A DNA stretch of 37,632 nt from UBA9554 sp038205135 (lineage in GTDB: Bacteria; Pseudomonadota; Alphaproteobacteria; Rhodobacterales; Rhodobacteraceae): the NCBI GenBank assembly GCA_038205135.1, contig JBBRCF010000020.1:1-37632 (forward strand), given 5' to 3'. A program made the translations under genes and the position numbers. Shown piece after piece: positions 24,046-31,571 of this stretch (the first letter of the stretch is position 1; each line of letters opens with the position of its first letter). Under the pieces are notes generated by a model. It was not told the origin of the DNA. It searched no databases and saw only the letters and a program-made list of their open reading frames with translations.

Positions 24046-25737
24046 ATGGCTGACAGGTGCGATCTGATCGTGGTGGGGTCCGGCGCGGCCGGGCTGGCGG
24101 CGGCGGTGACGGCGGCGCATCACGGGCTGGCAGTCACGGTTCTGGACCGCGCCACCGTGCTGGGCGGCACCACGGCGTGGTCCGGCGGGTGGATCTGGGC
24201 GCCGGGAAATGCGCTGGGGCAAGGGGTGGATGCCGCGCCGGCGTCGGCGCGCGATTACCTGTTGGCGGTGCTGGGCAACCGGTTCGACGCCGCGCGTGTC
24301 GATGCGTTTCTGGCGGCGGCACCGCAGATGGTGGATTTTTTCTCGCAACACACCGCGCTGCAGTTCGACGGCGGTTTCGCCATCCCCGACACCTACGGCG
24401 ATGCTCCCGGCGCAGGGATTGGCGGGCGGTCGGTGATCGCGCGGCCCTATGATGCGCGCGGGCTGGGGGCGGCGGTGGCGCTGCTGCGCCCGCCGCTGCC
24501 CGAAACGACGTTTCATGGCATGACCATTCAGGCCGGGGCCGACCTGCGCGCATTCATGACCATGACGCGGTCGGTGGCGTCGCTGCGCGATGTCGCGTCC
24601 CGCCTGTTGCGCCACGGCCGCGATCTGGTGCGGCACGGCCGCGGGATGGACCTGCGCAATGGCGCGGCTCTGGTGGCGCGGCTGCTGCGATCGGCGCTGG
24701 ACCTGCAGGTCGATCTGCGTACCGGGGCGCAGGTGACGCGGCTGATCTGCGATGACGGGAGGGTGACGGGGGTGGACCTGGCCGATGGCAGCCGGATCAT
24801 GGCGCGGCGCGGCGTCGTTCTGGCAGCGGGCGGGTTCGCGCAGGACCCCGCGCGGCGCGCCGCGCACCTGCCGCGCGACGGCGAACACCACAGCCTCGCG
24901 GTGCCCGAAGCGATGGGTGACGGGCTGCGTCTGGCACATGGCGTCGGCGCGCGGCTGGACATGGGCGCGGCCAGCGCCAGCGCGAACTGCCCGGTGTCGC
25001 GCGTAACCAGGCCCGATGGAACGACGGGCACGTTTCCGCATATCATCGACAGGGGCAAACCCGGTGTCATCGGTGTACTGGCCTGCGGGCGGCGGTTCTG
25101 CAACGAAGGGCTGGGGTATCACGACTATGTCACGGCCCTGCTTGCGGCGGTGCCGGACGGGGCCGCAGCGCGGTCGTGGCTGATCTGCGATCACACGTTC
25201 CTGCGCCGTTACGGGCTGGGCGTTGTGCGACCCGCGCCCGTGCCGTGGCGAGGCTGGACGCGCGCGGGGTATCTGAAGACCGCCGACAGCATCGAAGGGC
25301 TCGCGCGCGCCTGCGGCATCGACGCGGGCGGGCTGATGGCAACGGTCACGGCATGGAACGCGGGGGCCGAACGGGGCGAGGATGCCGCATTCGGCCGCGG
25401 CTGCACCCCCTACATGCGGGCGCAGGGCGATCCGGCGGTGACGCCGAACCCCTGCGTCGCGCCGATTCTGCGCCCGCCGTTTCATGCCGTGATGGTGGTG
25501 CCGGGCAGTTTCGGCACCTTTGCGGGCATCGCCACCGATGAGCTGGCGCGCGCGCTGGACGAACAAGGCGCGCCGATCCCCGGTCTGTATGCCGCCGGCA
25601 CCGATGCGGCCAGCGTGTTTGGCGGGTACTATCCGGCGGGCGGCATCGCGTTGGGGCCGGCGCTGACCTTTGGCCATATCGCCGGGCGGCATGCGGCAGG
25701 CGTTTCTATAGGTATTTCTGTAGGGGTGACGCCATGA
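24046..25737 (+). CDS. FAD-dependent dehydrogenase (FAD_binding_2; 3-ketosteroid dehydrogenase-like)
   Basis: 563 aa. The FAD Rossmann motif DLIVVGSGAAGLAAAVTAA opens the protein, followed by GGTTAWSGGWIWAPGN, which is close to the GGTTA.SGG.IW.P motif of 3-ketosteroid delta-1-dehydrogenases. GVVLAAGGFAQD is mid-protein, and IPGLYAAGTDAASVFGG with YYPAGGIALGPALTFGHIAG closes the FAD site. The family includes fumarate reductases, ketosteroid and cyclohexanone-type dehydrogenases that desaturate a ring next to a ketone. Beside a shikimate-type operon, dehydrogenation of a hydroaromatic ketone towards an aromatic ring is plausible but not proven. AAGGGAG precedes the ATG. It overlaps the next gene by an ATGA. 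Confidence 0.82.
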   Translation: MADRCDLIVVGSGAAGLAAAVTAAHHGLAVTVLDRATVLGGTTAWSGGWIWAPGNALGQGVDAAPASARDYLLAVLGNRFDAARVDAFLAAAPQMVDFFSQHTALQFDGGFAIPDTYGDAPGAGIGGRSVIARPYDARGLGAAVALLRPPLPETTFHGMTIQAGADLRAFMTMTRSVASLRDVASRLLRHGRDLVRHGRGMDLRNGAALVARLLRSALDLQVDLRTGAQVTRLICDDGRVTGVDLADGSRIMARRGVVLAAGGFAQDPARRAAHLPRDGEHHSLAVPEAMGDGLRLAHGVGARLDMGAASASANCPVSRVTRPDGTTGTFPHIIDRGKPGVIGVLACGRRFCNEGLGYHDYVTALLAAVPDGAAARSWLICDHTFLRRYGLGVVRPAPVPWRGWTRAGYLKTADSIEGLARACGIDAGGLMATVTAWNAGAERGEDAAFGRGCTPYMRAQGDPAVTPNPCVAPILRPPFHAVMVVPGSFGTFAGIATDELARALDEQGAPIPGLYAAGTDAASVFGGYYPAGGIALGPALTFGHIAGRHAAGVSIGISVGVTP

Positions 25738-26522
25738 GGCAGCTGTCCATCGCGCATCTGACGGCAATCGCGCTGGACCCGCCCGCGTTGATCCATGCGG
25801 CCGCTGCGGCGGGGTTCGATGCGGTGGGGCTGCGGTTGTTGCGAGTCACGCCCGACAGCCCGGGCTATCCGCTGATGGACGACCCTGCGGCGTTGCGTGC
25901 CACCCGCGCCGCGCAGCGCGCGACCGGCATCACGGTCGCGGATATCGAATTTCTGCGGCTGGAACCCGACACCGATCTGAATGCCGTCATGCCGCTGCTG
26001 GACGCCGGCGCGGATCTGGGCGCGCGGCATCTGATCTGCGCGCCCTATGACCCGGATCTGGCGCGCCTGGCCGACCGGCTGGCCGATCTGGCCGCCCGCG
26101 CCGCGCCCTATGGCATCGCCCCGGTGCTGGAGTTCTTTCCCTGGACCAAAGTGCCGGACCTGACCACCTGCGCCCGCGTGACGGCGGCGGCGGGGGTGGG
26201 GATGTTGGTCGATGCGCTGCATTTCGACCGGTCGGGGTCATCGCTGACGGATCTGGCCGCGATCCCGCCGGCCCGGCTGCCGTTTGCGCATCTGTGCGAT
26301 GCGCCCGTCGCGCCGCCTTATAGCACGGACGCGCTGCTGCACACCGCGCGCGCCGATCGTCTGGCACCGGGGCAGGGCCAGATCGACCTTGCGGGTTTTG
26401 TCGCCGCCCTGCCACCCGACCTGCCGCTGGCGCTGGAAATACCGACGGCGCAGGCGGTGCCGGATATTGTCGCCCGGTTGCGCAAGCTGCACGCGGCGAC
26501 ATTGGCGGTGCTGGGGCGTTGA
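25734..26522 (+). CDS. Sugar phosphate isomerase/epimerase-like TIM-barrel protein
   Basis: 262 aa of the AP-endonuclease-2/xylose-isomerase-like fold. Repeated strand-helix units are visible: LIHAAAAAGFDAVGLRLL, ITVADIEFLRLEPDTD, GADLGARHLICAPYDPD, YGIAPVLEFFPWTKVPD, GVGMLVDALHFDRSGSS, LPFAHLCDAPV and LPLALEIPTAQ. The Glu of LEFFPW, the Asp of VDALHF, the His of FAHLCDAP and the Glu of LALEIP sit where this fold binds its metal. Members are isomerases, epimerases or dehydratases of polyols and cyclitols, including 3-dehydroshikimate dehydratases. It is translationally coupled to the FAD dehydrogenase (ATGA), so the two likely act in sequence on one hydroaromatic compound. The substrate is unknown. 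Confidence 0.78.
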   Translation: MRQLSIAHLTAIALDPPALIHAAAAAGFDAVGLRLLRVTPDSPGYPLMDDPAALRATRAAQRATGITVADIEFLRLEPDTDLNAVMPLLDAGADLGARHLICAPYDPDLARLADRLADLAARAAPYGIAPVLEFFPWTKVPDLTTCARVTAAAGVGMLVDALHFDRSGSSLTDLAAIPPARLPFAHLCDAPVAPPYSTDALLHTARADRLAPGQGQIDLAGFVAALPPDLPLALEIPTAQAVPDIVARLRKLHAATLAVLGR

Positions 26523-26600
26523 CGTGCGCAGGCGCGTTTCCGCCCGGTTGCCGCAGCCCGGCACCTGTGGCTGCCTGATATTCCGGCAATCCTGCCCGGC

Positions 26601-26616
26601 TGACCGTCATCGGTCA
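26601..26616. promoter_or_regulatory. Palindrome TGACCG-TCAT-CGGTCA upstream of the C4 operon
   Basis: A perfect 6-bp inverted repeat with a 4-nt centre, about 40 bp before the predicted -35. It could be a regulator site or, since ATAAAA follows rather than T, a weak hairpin at the end of the preceding transcript. Confidence 0.4.
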
Positions 26617-26637
26617 ATAAAATCGTTATAAAATCGT
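26617..26637. repeat. Two direct repeats of ATAAAATCGT, 11-nt period
   Basis: ATAAAATCGT at 26617-26626 and 26628-26637, one base apart, so the repeats lie on the same DNA face one helical turn apart. This AT-rich patch in GC-rich DNA ends 15 bp before the predicted -35 and could be an UP element or an activator site. Confidence 0.55.
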
Positions 26638-26652
26638 CACGCCTCCGTCTCT

Positions 26653-26681
26653 TTGCTGCAATGCAGCGAGATCATGCTAAT
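26653..26681 (+). promoter_or_regulatory. Predicted promoter of the FabI-DUF3141-MaoC/Ptb operon
   Basis: TTGCTG (26653-26658), 17-nt spacer, GCTAAT (26676-26681), each matching four of six consensus bases. It is the best fit in the 200-bp gap before the operon. A start near 26688 leaves a leader of about 35 nt ending in AAGGAGGG. The -35 overlaps the CTGC-N3-GCAG site. Confidence 0.4.
26655..26667. promoter_or_regulatory. PhaR-type operator (CTGC-N3-GCAG) over the -35 region
   Basis: CTGC-AAT-GCAG (26656-26666) extends to a perfect 13-bp palindrome GCTGCAATGCAGC. CTGC-N3/4-GCAG is the binding sequence reported for PhaR, the PHB-responsive repressor of Paracoccus and Rhodobacter. Overlap with the predicted -35 fits repression that is relieved when PHB titrates PhaR. 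The assignment is by motif only. Confidence 0.5.
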
Positions 26682-26722
26682 GTGTGCAACGGAATGCCGA
26701 ACCGATATCCAAGGAGGGCACC

Positions 26723-27487
26723 ATGTTCGATCTGACAGGACAGAAAATACTTGTCGTCGGGATCGCAAATGAACATTCGATCGCCTGGGGATGCGCGCAG
26801 GCGTTTCGGGCTCAGGGTGCGGATCTGGCAATTACATGGCTGAACGACAGGGCGGAACCGTATGTGCGCCCCTTGGCTGAACAAGTCGGCGCTCAGATCA
26901 TGGGTCCGCTGGACGCGGCGCAACCCGGTCAGATGGAGGCGCTGTTTGACCGCATCGGGTCGGAATGGGGGCGGCTGGATACGCTGCTGCATTCCATCGC
27001 CTTTGCGCCGCGCGATGATCTGCATGGCCGGGTGGTGGATTGTTCCGCCGCGGGCTTTGCGTCCGCCATGGATATTTCCGTACACAGTTTTCTGCGGATG
27101 GTCCGGTTGGCAGAACCTCTGATGCCGCAGGGCGGCTGCTGTTTGTCGGTGTCGTTTTTCGGCGCGTCCCGCGTGGTGCGTCATTACAACATGATGGGCC
27201 CGGTCAAGGCGGCGCTGGAAAGCGCGGTGCGTTATGCCGCCGCCGAACTGGGGCCGCAGGGCATCCGCGTGCATGCCCTGTCCCCCGGACCGCTGGCTAC
27301 CCGCGCCGCCAGCGGCATTGACCATTTCGACGACATGCTGGCCGCCGCAGCCGACCGCGCGCCGACCCATCAACTGGCCACAATCGCCGATGTCGGTGCG
27401 ATGGCGGCGTTTCTGGCCTCGTCTGACGCGCGCAACCTGACCGGCGGCGTGCATGACATCGACGGCGGCTATTCGATCACCGCCTGA
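26723..27487 (+). CDS. fabI: Enoyl-[ACP/CoA] reductase, FabI family
   Basis: 254 aa short-chain dehydrogenase of the FabI type. GIANEHSIAWGCAQAF is the FabI nucleotide loop. HSIAFAPRDDLHG, the active-site segment HYNMMGPVKAALESAVRY (Tyr155-x6-Lys162) and SPGPLATRAASGIDHFDDML follow, ending GGVHDIDGGYSITA. FabI reduces the trans-2 double bond of enoyl thioesters with NADH. The conserved second tyrosine (Tyr146 of E. coli, in SYLG) is Phe145 here (SFFG). As first gene of a C4 acyl-CoA operon behind a PhaR-type site, it is more likely to work on crotonyl-CoA or a similar short enoyl-CoA than to be the housekeeping enzyme; this is inference. AAGGAGGG before ATG 26723 fixes the start and rules out the GTG at 26684. 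Confidence 0.88.
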   Translation: MFDLTGQKILVVGIANEHSIAWGCAQAFRAQGADLAITWLNDRAEPYVRPLAEQVGAQIMGPLDAAQPGQMEALFDRIGSEWGRLDTLLHSIAFAPRDDLHGRVVDCSAAGFASAMDISVHSFLRMVRLAEPLMPQGGCCLSVSFFGASRVVRHYNMMGPVKAALESAVRYAAAELGPQGIRVHALSPGPLATRAASGIDHFDDMLAAAADRAPTHQLATIADVGAMAAFLASSDARNLTGGVHDIDGGYSITA

Positions 27488-27520
27488 ACCCCGGGCGACA
27501 CTGTTGAAAGGACGACCACC

Positions 27521-27757
27521 ATGGCTTCGCTTTTCGAATTTCTGAACCCGACACAGCAGCCGGGCATCCCGCGCCCGGATATGCGGCTTGGGGCGGACAT
27601 GCTGGATGCCATCCGCCGCGTGATGGATCGTGCGCAGGGCGAAATCGGCGCCAGCGCCGCGACGATGGACACGATTTCCACCGGACTGGAACGGCACAGC
27701 CATCGCATGCGCGACCACCATTCGGGCCACATGACCGCGCTTGTGGAAAAATCGTAG
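27521..27757 (+). pseudogene. N-terminal fragment of the DUF3141 protein, ended by an in-frame TAG
   Basis: 78 codons from ATG 27521 (GAAAGGA just upstream) to TAG 27755-27757. The same frame continues after the TAG into the large DUF3141 ORF with no other break (reading GAC CTG CAG ACC CGG ATG). Replacing TAG by TAT or TAC would give one 883-aa protein, close to DUF3141 family size. The fragment is helical and polar (LDAIRRVMDRAQGEIGASAA). If translated alone it might be a small granule-associated protein, but the shared frame argues that it is the head of a broken gene. Confidence 0.7.
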
Positions 27758-27772
27758 GACCTGCAGACCCGG

Positions 27773-30172
27773 ATGCGCGGTGCCCGCGGCACGGGCCGGC
27801 TGATGCATCACTGGGCCGAATATGCCCGCGACGCCGGCGAACGCGCGGTGCTGACCGCCGATATCCTGCGCAAACGCGGCGATATTTTCGTGGACCACGA
27901 GGCCGCTGGTTGCCCGCCGGTGCTGGATTACGCCTACGAGATCGTGATGGACGGCCGTGACCTGCCGTATCCGTCGAATTACATGCTGCTGCGCATTCTG
28001 CCGCCCGCCGGCGTGTCGGTGGACGACGCGCGCCGCCCCTACATCATCATCGACCCGCGCGCGGGCCATGGCCCCGGCATCGGCGGGTTCAAGCAGGACA
28101 GCCAGGTTGGCGTGGCCCTGCGCGCCGGGCATCCGGTGTATTTCGTGGCGTTCCGCCGTGAACCCGAACCCGGGCAATACCTGTCCTACGTCACCCGGTC
28201 CGAGGCCGCATTTGTCCGCGAGGTGACGCGCCGCCACCCCGACGCGCCGAACCCGGTGGTGACCGGCAATTGTCAGGGCGGCTGGGCCACGCTGCTGCTG
28301 GCGGCGACCAATTCTGATCTGACCGGCCCCATTGTGATCAACGGCGCCCCCGTCGCCACCTGGTCGGGCCGCGTCGGCGAAAACCCGATGCGCTACAATG
28401 GCGGCGTGCTGGGCGGCACATGGATCCCTATGCTGTTGTCCGATCTGGGCGGCGGCACGTTCGACGGTGCGCATCTGGTGCAGAATTTCGAAATGCTGAA
28501 CCCGGCGCGCACGATGTTCCGCAAATATGCCGACCTGTTCCGCGACGCGGACCACGCCGAACAGTCGTTTCTGGAATTCGAACGCTGGTGGGGCGGTTTC
28601 TTTCTGATGAACGAACCCGAAATGCGCTGGATCGTCGAACAGTTGTTCGTCGGCAACCGCCTGATCAAGAACGAGGCGCGGATCGAACCCGGCCGCCCGG
28701 TCGACCTGAAGGCGATCCGCGCCCCGATCATCGTGTTCGCCAGCCACGGCGACAACATCACGCCGCCACAGCAGGCCCTGAACTGGATCGCGGAAACCTT
28801 CACCGACGTGCATGAAATCCGCATTCGCGGCCAGCGCATCGTCTATATGGTACACGAAGAGGTCGGGCATCTGGGTATCTTCGTGTCGTCCAAGGTGGCG
28901 AACAAGGAACACGCCGAGATGGGGTCGACGCTGGAAACCATCGAGGCGCTGGCGCCGGGCCTGTATGAAATGCGGATTGAGGACATCACCGAACAGGACG
29001 TGACCAAGACGTTTACCGTCGGGTTCGTCGAACGCTCGATCGACGATCTGCGCGCGCTGGATGACGGTTTGCAGGACGAACGCCCGTTTGCTGCCGTCGC
29101 CCGCCTGTCCGAAGTGCAGGCACAGATGTATGACGCGGTGATCCGCCCGATGGTCAAGGCCGGCGTGACCGGCACGGCCGCCGAACTCAGCCGCGAAATG
29201 CACCCGCAGCGGCTGCAGCGCGCGCTCGCCTCGTCAAAGAACCCGATGATGAAACCCGTGGCGGAAGCGGCCGAAAAACTGCGCGATACCCGCGCCAAGG
29301 CCACGCCCGACAACCCGTTCCTTGCCGCCGAACAACTGCTGGTCGACACGATGGAACAATCCATCGATCTGATGCGCGACATGCGCGACATGATGATGGA
29401 GGCGAGTTTTTTCAGCATGTGGGGCACCCCTTGGGCGCGCGCCTTCGGCAAGACCCACGAGGCCCGGCGCACGCTGAAGGACGCAGGCGAATTGCGGGCC
29501 CTGCCCGAAGTGGCATCGGCCTTGATGAACATCGACCGGGGCGGTTTTGCCGAGGCGGTGATCCGCATGCTGGTGCTGCTGGCGGACAACCGGGGCACTG
29601 TGCGGCGCGACCGGCTGGAACGGTCCAGCCATGTGTTGACCCAGGATGCGCCGTTCCGTGACATGGGTGCGGAACGCCGCGCCATGGTGATCCACGAACA
29701 GACCCTGATCGCTACCTATGAACCGGGCCGGGCGATCGAAACGCTGCCCCTTTTGTTGCAAACGCCCGACGAACGCCTGCTGGCCGCGCAGGTGGTGCAG
29801 TACATTCCCGGCGCATTGGCGGAAATGGCCCCGGAAACCCGCGCGTTGCTGGAAAAATTCCGTACCGTGCTGGACCTGCCGCCGCTGACCGACGATGTGC
29901 AGGACGATCCGTTGGCAGCCGCCGCGGAAACCGCTGCGGCCGGTTTGGCACCGCCCGAAATGCCCCCCGACATGCCCCCCGTGGGGCCTACCCTCGCGCC
30001 CACCGTGGCCCCGGCCACGCCGGCCGTAACCATGGCACAGCTCTTGTCGGCCCCTGATGGCGCTGCGCAACTGGCCCCCGAACTGGACTCCGAACAGGGA
30101 CTGGCCAAGGTCCGGTCAGCGGTCAAACCCAAGCGTGGCCCAAAAACCGCTGCTGCGAAAGCCGAGGCCTGA
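27773..30172 (+). CDS. DUF3141 alpha/beta-hydrolase, PHA synthase-like
   Basis: 799 aa from ATG 27773, the first in-frame start after the TAG. Family signatures: YIIIDPRAGHGPGIGGFKQD, VYFVAFRREPEPGQ, VVTGNCQGGWATLLL, NPMRYNGGVLGGTWIPML, LVQNFEMLNPARTMF and LEFERWWGGFFLMNEPE. The nucleophile elbow is G-N-C-Q-G-G with Cys167, like the G-x-C-x-G-G of PHA synthase. Asp327 (SHGDNITPPQQ) and His366 (EVGHLGIFVSS) complete a triad in the same order. The C-terminal 400 residues are helical and end in an Ala/Pro-rich tail (about 730-780). PHA synthases use such a Cys to form and thiolyse 3-hydroxyacyl esters, so a hydroxyacyl-CoA or PHB-related reaction is plausible. DUF3141 is unassigned to my knowledge. 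The stop is 1 nt before the MaoC-Ptb start. Confidence 0.85.
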   Translation: MRGARGTGRLMHHWAEYARDAGERAVLTADILRKRGDIFVDHEAAGCPPVLDYAYEIVMDGRDLPYPSNYMLLRILPPAGVSVDDARRPYIIIDPRAGHGPGIGGFKQDSQVGVALRAGHPVYFVAFRREPEPGQYLSYVTRSEAAFVREVTRRHPDAPNPVVTGNCQGGWATLLLAATNSDLTGPIVINGAPVATWSGRVGENPMRYNGGVLGGTWIPMLLSDLGGGTFDGAHLVQNFEMLNPARTMFRKYADLFRDADHAEQSFLEFERWWGGFFLMNEPEMRWIVEQLFVGNRLIKNEARIEPGRPVDLKAIRAPIIVFASHGDNITPPQQALNWIAETFTDVHEIRIRGQRIVYMVHEEVGHLGIFVSSKVANKEHAEMGSTLETIEALAPGLYEMRIEDITEQDVTKTFTVGFVERSIDDLRALDDGLQDERPFAAVARLSEVQAQMYDAVIRPMVKAGVTGTAAELSREMHPQRLQRALASSKNPMMKPVAEAAEKLRDTRAKATPDNPFLAAEQLLVDTMEQSIDLMRDMRDMMMEASFFSMWGTPWARAFGKTHEARRTLKDAGELRALPEVASALMNIDRGGFAEAVIRMLVLLADNRGTVRRDRLERSSHVLTQDAPFRDMGAERRAMVIHEQTLIATYEPGRAIETLPLLLQTPDERLLAAQVVQYIPGALAEMAPETRALLEKFRTVLDLPPLTDDVQDDPLAAAAETAAAGLAPPEMPPDMPPVGPTLAPTVAPATPAVTMAQLLSAPDGAAQLAPELDSEQGLAKVRSAVKPKRGPKTAAAKAEA

Positions 30173-30173
30173 C

Positions 30174-31571
30174 ATGCATCTGGTGAACCGTACCTTTGAC
30201 GAACTGGCCGCGGGCGACGTGGCAGAACTGCGTCGCCTGATCACCGCGGATGACCTGTATATCTTTGCCGCCGCGTCGGGCAATTACAACCCGATGCACC
30301 TGTCCGACACCGATCTGGACAATGACGGCCATGTCGAACGGGTGGCGCCCGGGATGTTCGTCGCGTCACTGATCTCTGCCGTGCTGGGCACCAATCTGCC
30401 CGGTCCGGGCACGCTGTATCGCCGGCAGGTGCTGGATTTCCACGCCCGTGCGCATGCGGGCGACGAATTGATCTGCGCGGTGCGGGTGGCGGAAAAGCTG
30501 GCCGATGGCACGGTGCGGCTGGAAACCACTGTGCGGCGCGTGACCGATGACGTGCTGATCCTGTCCGGCGAGGCGGTGGTGATGGCCCCCACGGTCAAGT
30601 TTGAAAGCGACGAACTGGATCTGCCCGGCCTGATCGTGCAGCGGCACCGCCATTTCGAGGCCATGCTGGACCGCGCGCGACCCTTGCCCGCGCTGCCCAC
30701 CGCCGTGGTCTGTCCCGACGATGAAAATTCGTTGGGAGGCGCGCTGCTGGCCATGCACGAAAGCATCATCACCCCCATCCTGATCGGTCACGAGGCCGCA
30801 ATCCGCAAGGCCGCCGCTGCGCTGGGGGCCGACCTGTCCGGCATCGAAGTGATCGATGTGCCCGGCCCCGATCACGAGGCCGCCGCCCGTGCCTGCGCTC
30901 TGGTCCACGAAGGCCGCGCGGGCGCAGTGATGAAAGGCCATATGCACACCGATGACCTGCTGAAACCCATGCTGGACAAGGTGCTGGGCCTGCGCATGGG
31001 GCGTCGGTTTACCCATGTGTTCATGATGGATGTGCCGGGGCAGGCAGAACCTTTGTTCGTTACCGATGCCGCGATCAACATCGCGCCCGATCTGGCGACA
31101 AAGATGGACATCGTGCAGAACGCCATCGATCTGGCGCGGGCGCTGGGCATCGACCCGCGCGTGGGCGTTCTGTCGGCGGTGGAAACGATTAACCCGGCGA
31201 TCCAGTCGTCGATCGACGCCGCGCTGCTGTCGAAAATGGCGGATCGCGGCCAGATCACCGGCGGGCAGGTCGAAGGTCCGTTGGCGATGGATAACGCCGT
31301 GGACATGGCCGCCGCGCGCACCAAGGGGCTGAAGGGCGGCGTGGCGGGCCGTGCGAATATTCTAGTAGTGCCGAACATGGACGCGGGCAACATGCTGGCG
31401 AAACAGCTGTCCTTCATCAGCCACGCCGAAGGTGCGGGGCTGGTGCTGGGCGCGCGGGTGCCGGTGATCCTGAATTCGCGGTCCGATTCGGCCATGTCGC
31501 GGCTGGCGTCCTGTGCGGTGGCTGCGTTGCACCACGCGGCGCTGCAAGATGCCAAAAAGGTCGCTAGGTGA
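30174..31571 (+). CDS. MaoC hydratase - phosphate acetyl/butyryltransferase fusion
   Basis: 465 aa. Residues 1-140 form a MaoC/PhaJ-like hot-dog domain (MHLVNRTFDELAAGDV, SGNYNPMHLSDTD, VAPGMFVASLISAVLGTNLP). Residues about 165-465 are a phosphotransacylase (AVMKGHMHTDDLLKPML, VPGQAEPLFVTDAAINIAPD, SKMADRGQITGGQVEGPLA, VPNMDAGNMLAKQLSF, ILNSRSDSAMSRLAS), closer in pattern to phosphotransbutyrylase than to long Pta. The hydratase Asp of the D-x4-H pair (Asp31/His36 in PhaJ) is Asn37 here, while His42 is kept. Together the domains would hydrate or dehydrate a hydroxyacyl/enoyl-CoA and swap CoA for phosphate. ATG 30174 is 1 nt after the DUF3141 stop, and the stop overlaps the kinase GTG. The operon suggests C4 substrates. 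Confidence 0.9.
   Translation: MHLVNRTFDELAAGDVAELRRLITADDLYIFAAASGNYNPMHLSDTDLDNDGHVERVAPGMFVASLISAVLGTNLPGPGTLYRRQVLDFHARAHAGDELICAVRVAEKLADGTVRLETTVRRVTDDVLILSGEAVVMAPTVKFESDELDLPGLIVQRHRHFEAMLDRARPLPALPTAVVCPDDENSLGGALLAMHESIITPILIGHEAAIRKAAAALGADLSGIEVIDVPGPDHEAAARACALVHEGRAGAVMKGHMHTDDLLKPMLDKVLGLRMGRRFTHVFMMDVPGQAEPLFVTDAAINIAPDLATKMDIVQNAIDLARALGIDPRVGVLSAVETINPAIQSSIDAALLSKMADRGQITGGQVEGPLAMDNAVDMAAARTKGLKGGVAGRANILVVPNMDAGNMLAKQLSFISHAEGAGLVLGARVPVILNSRSDSAMSRLASCAVAALHHAALQDAKKVAR

Noticed and set aside
24010..25767. 585-aa minus-strand ORF antisense to the FAD dehydrogenase
   Set aside because: The sense strand carries complete FAD motifs; the antisense product is Arg-rich shadow.
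26672..29203. 843-aa minus-strand ORF antisense to fabI and DUF3141
   Set aside because: It crosses two genes with strong family motifs and an operon promoter; composition is typical of an antisense shadow.
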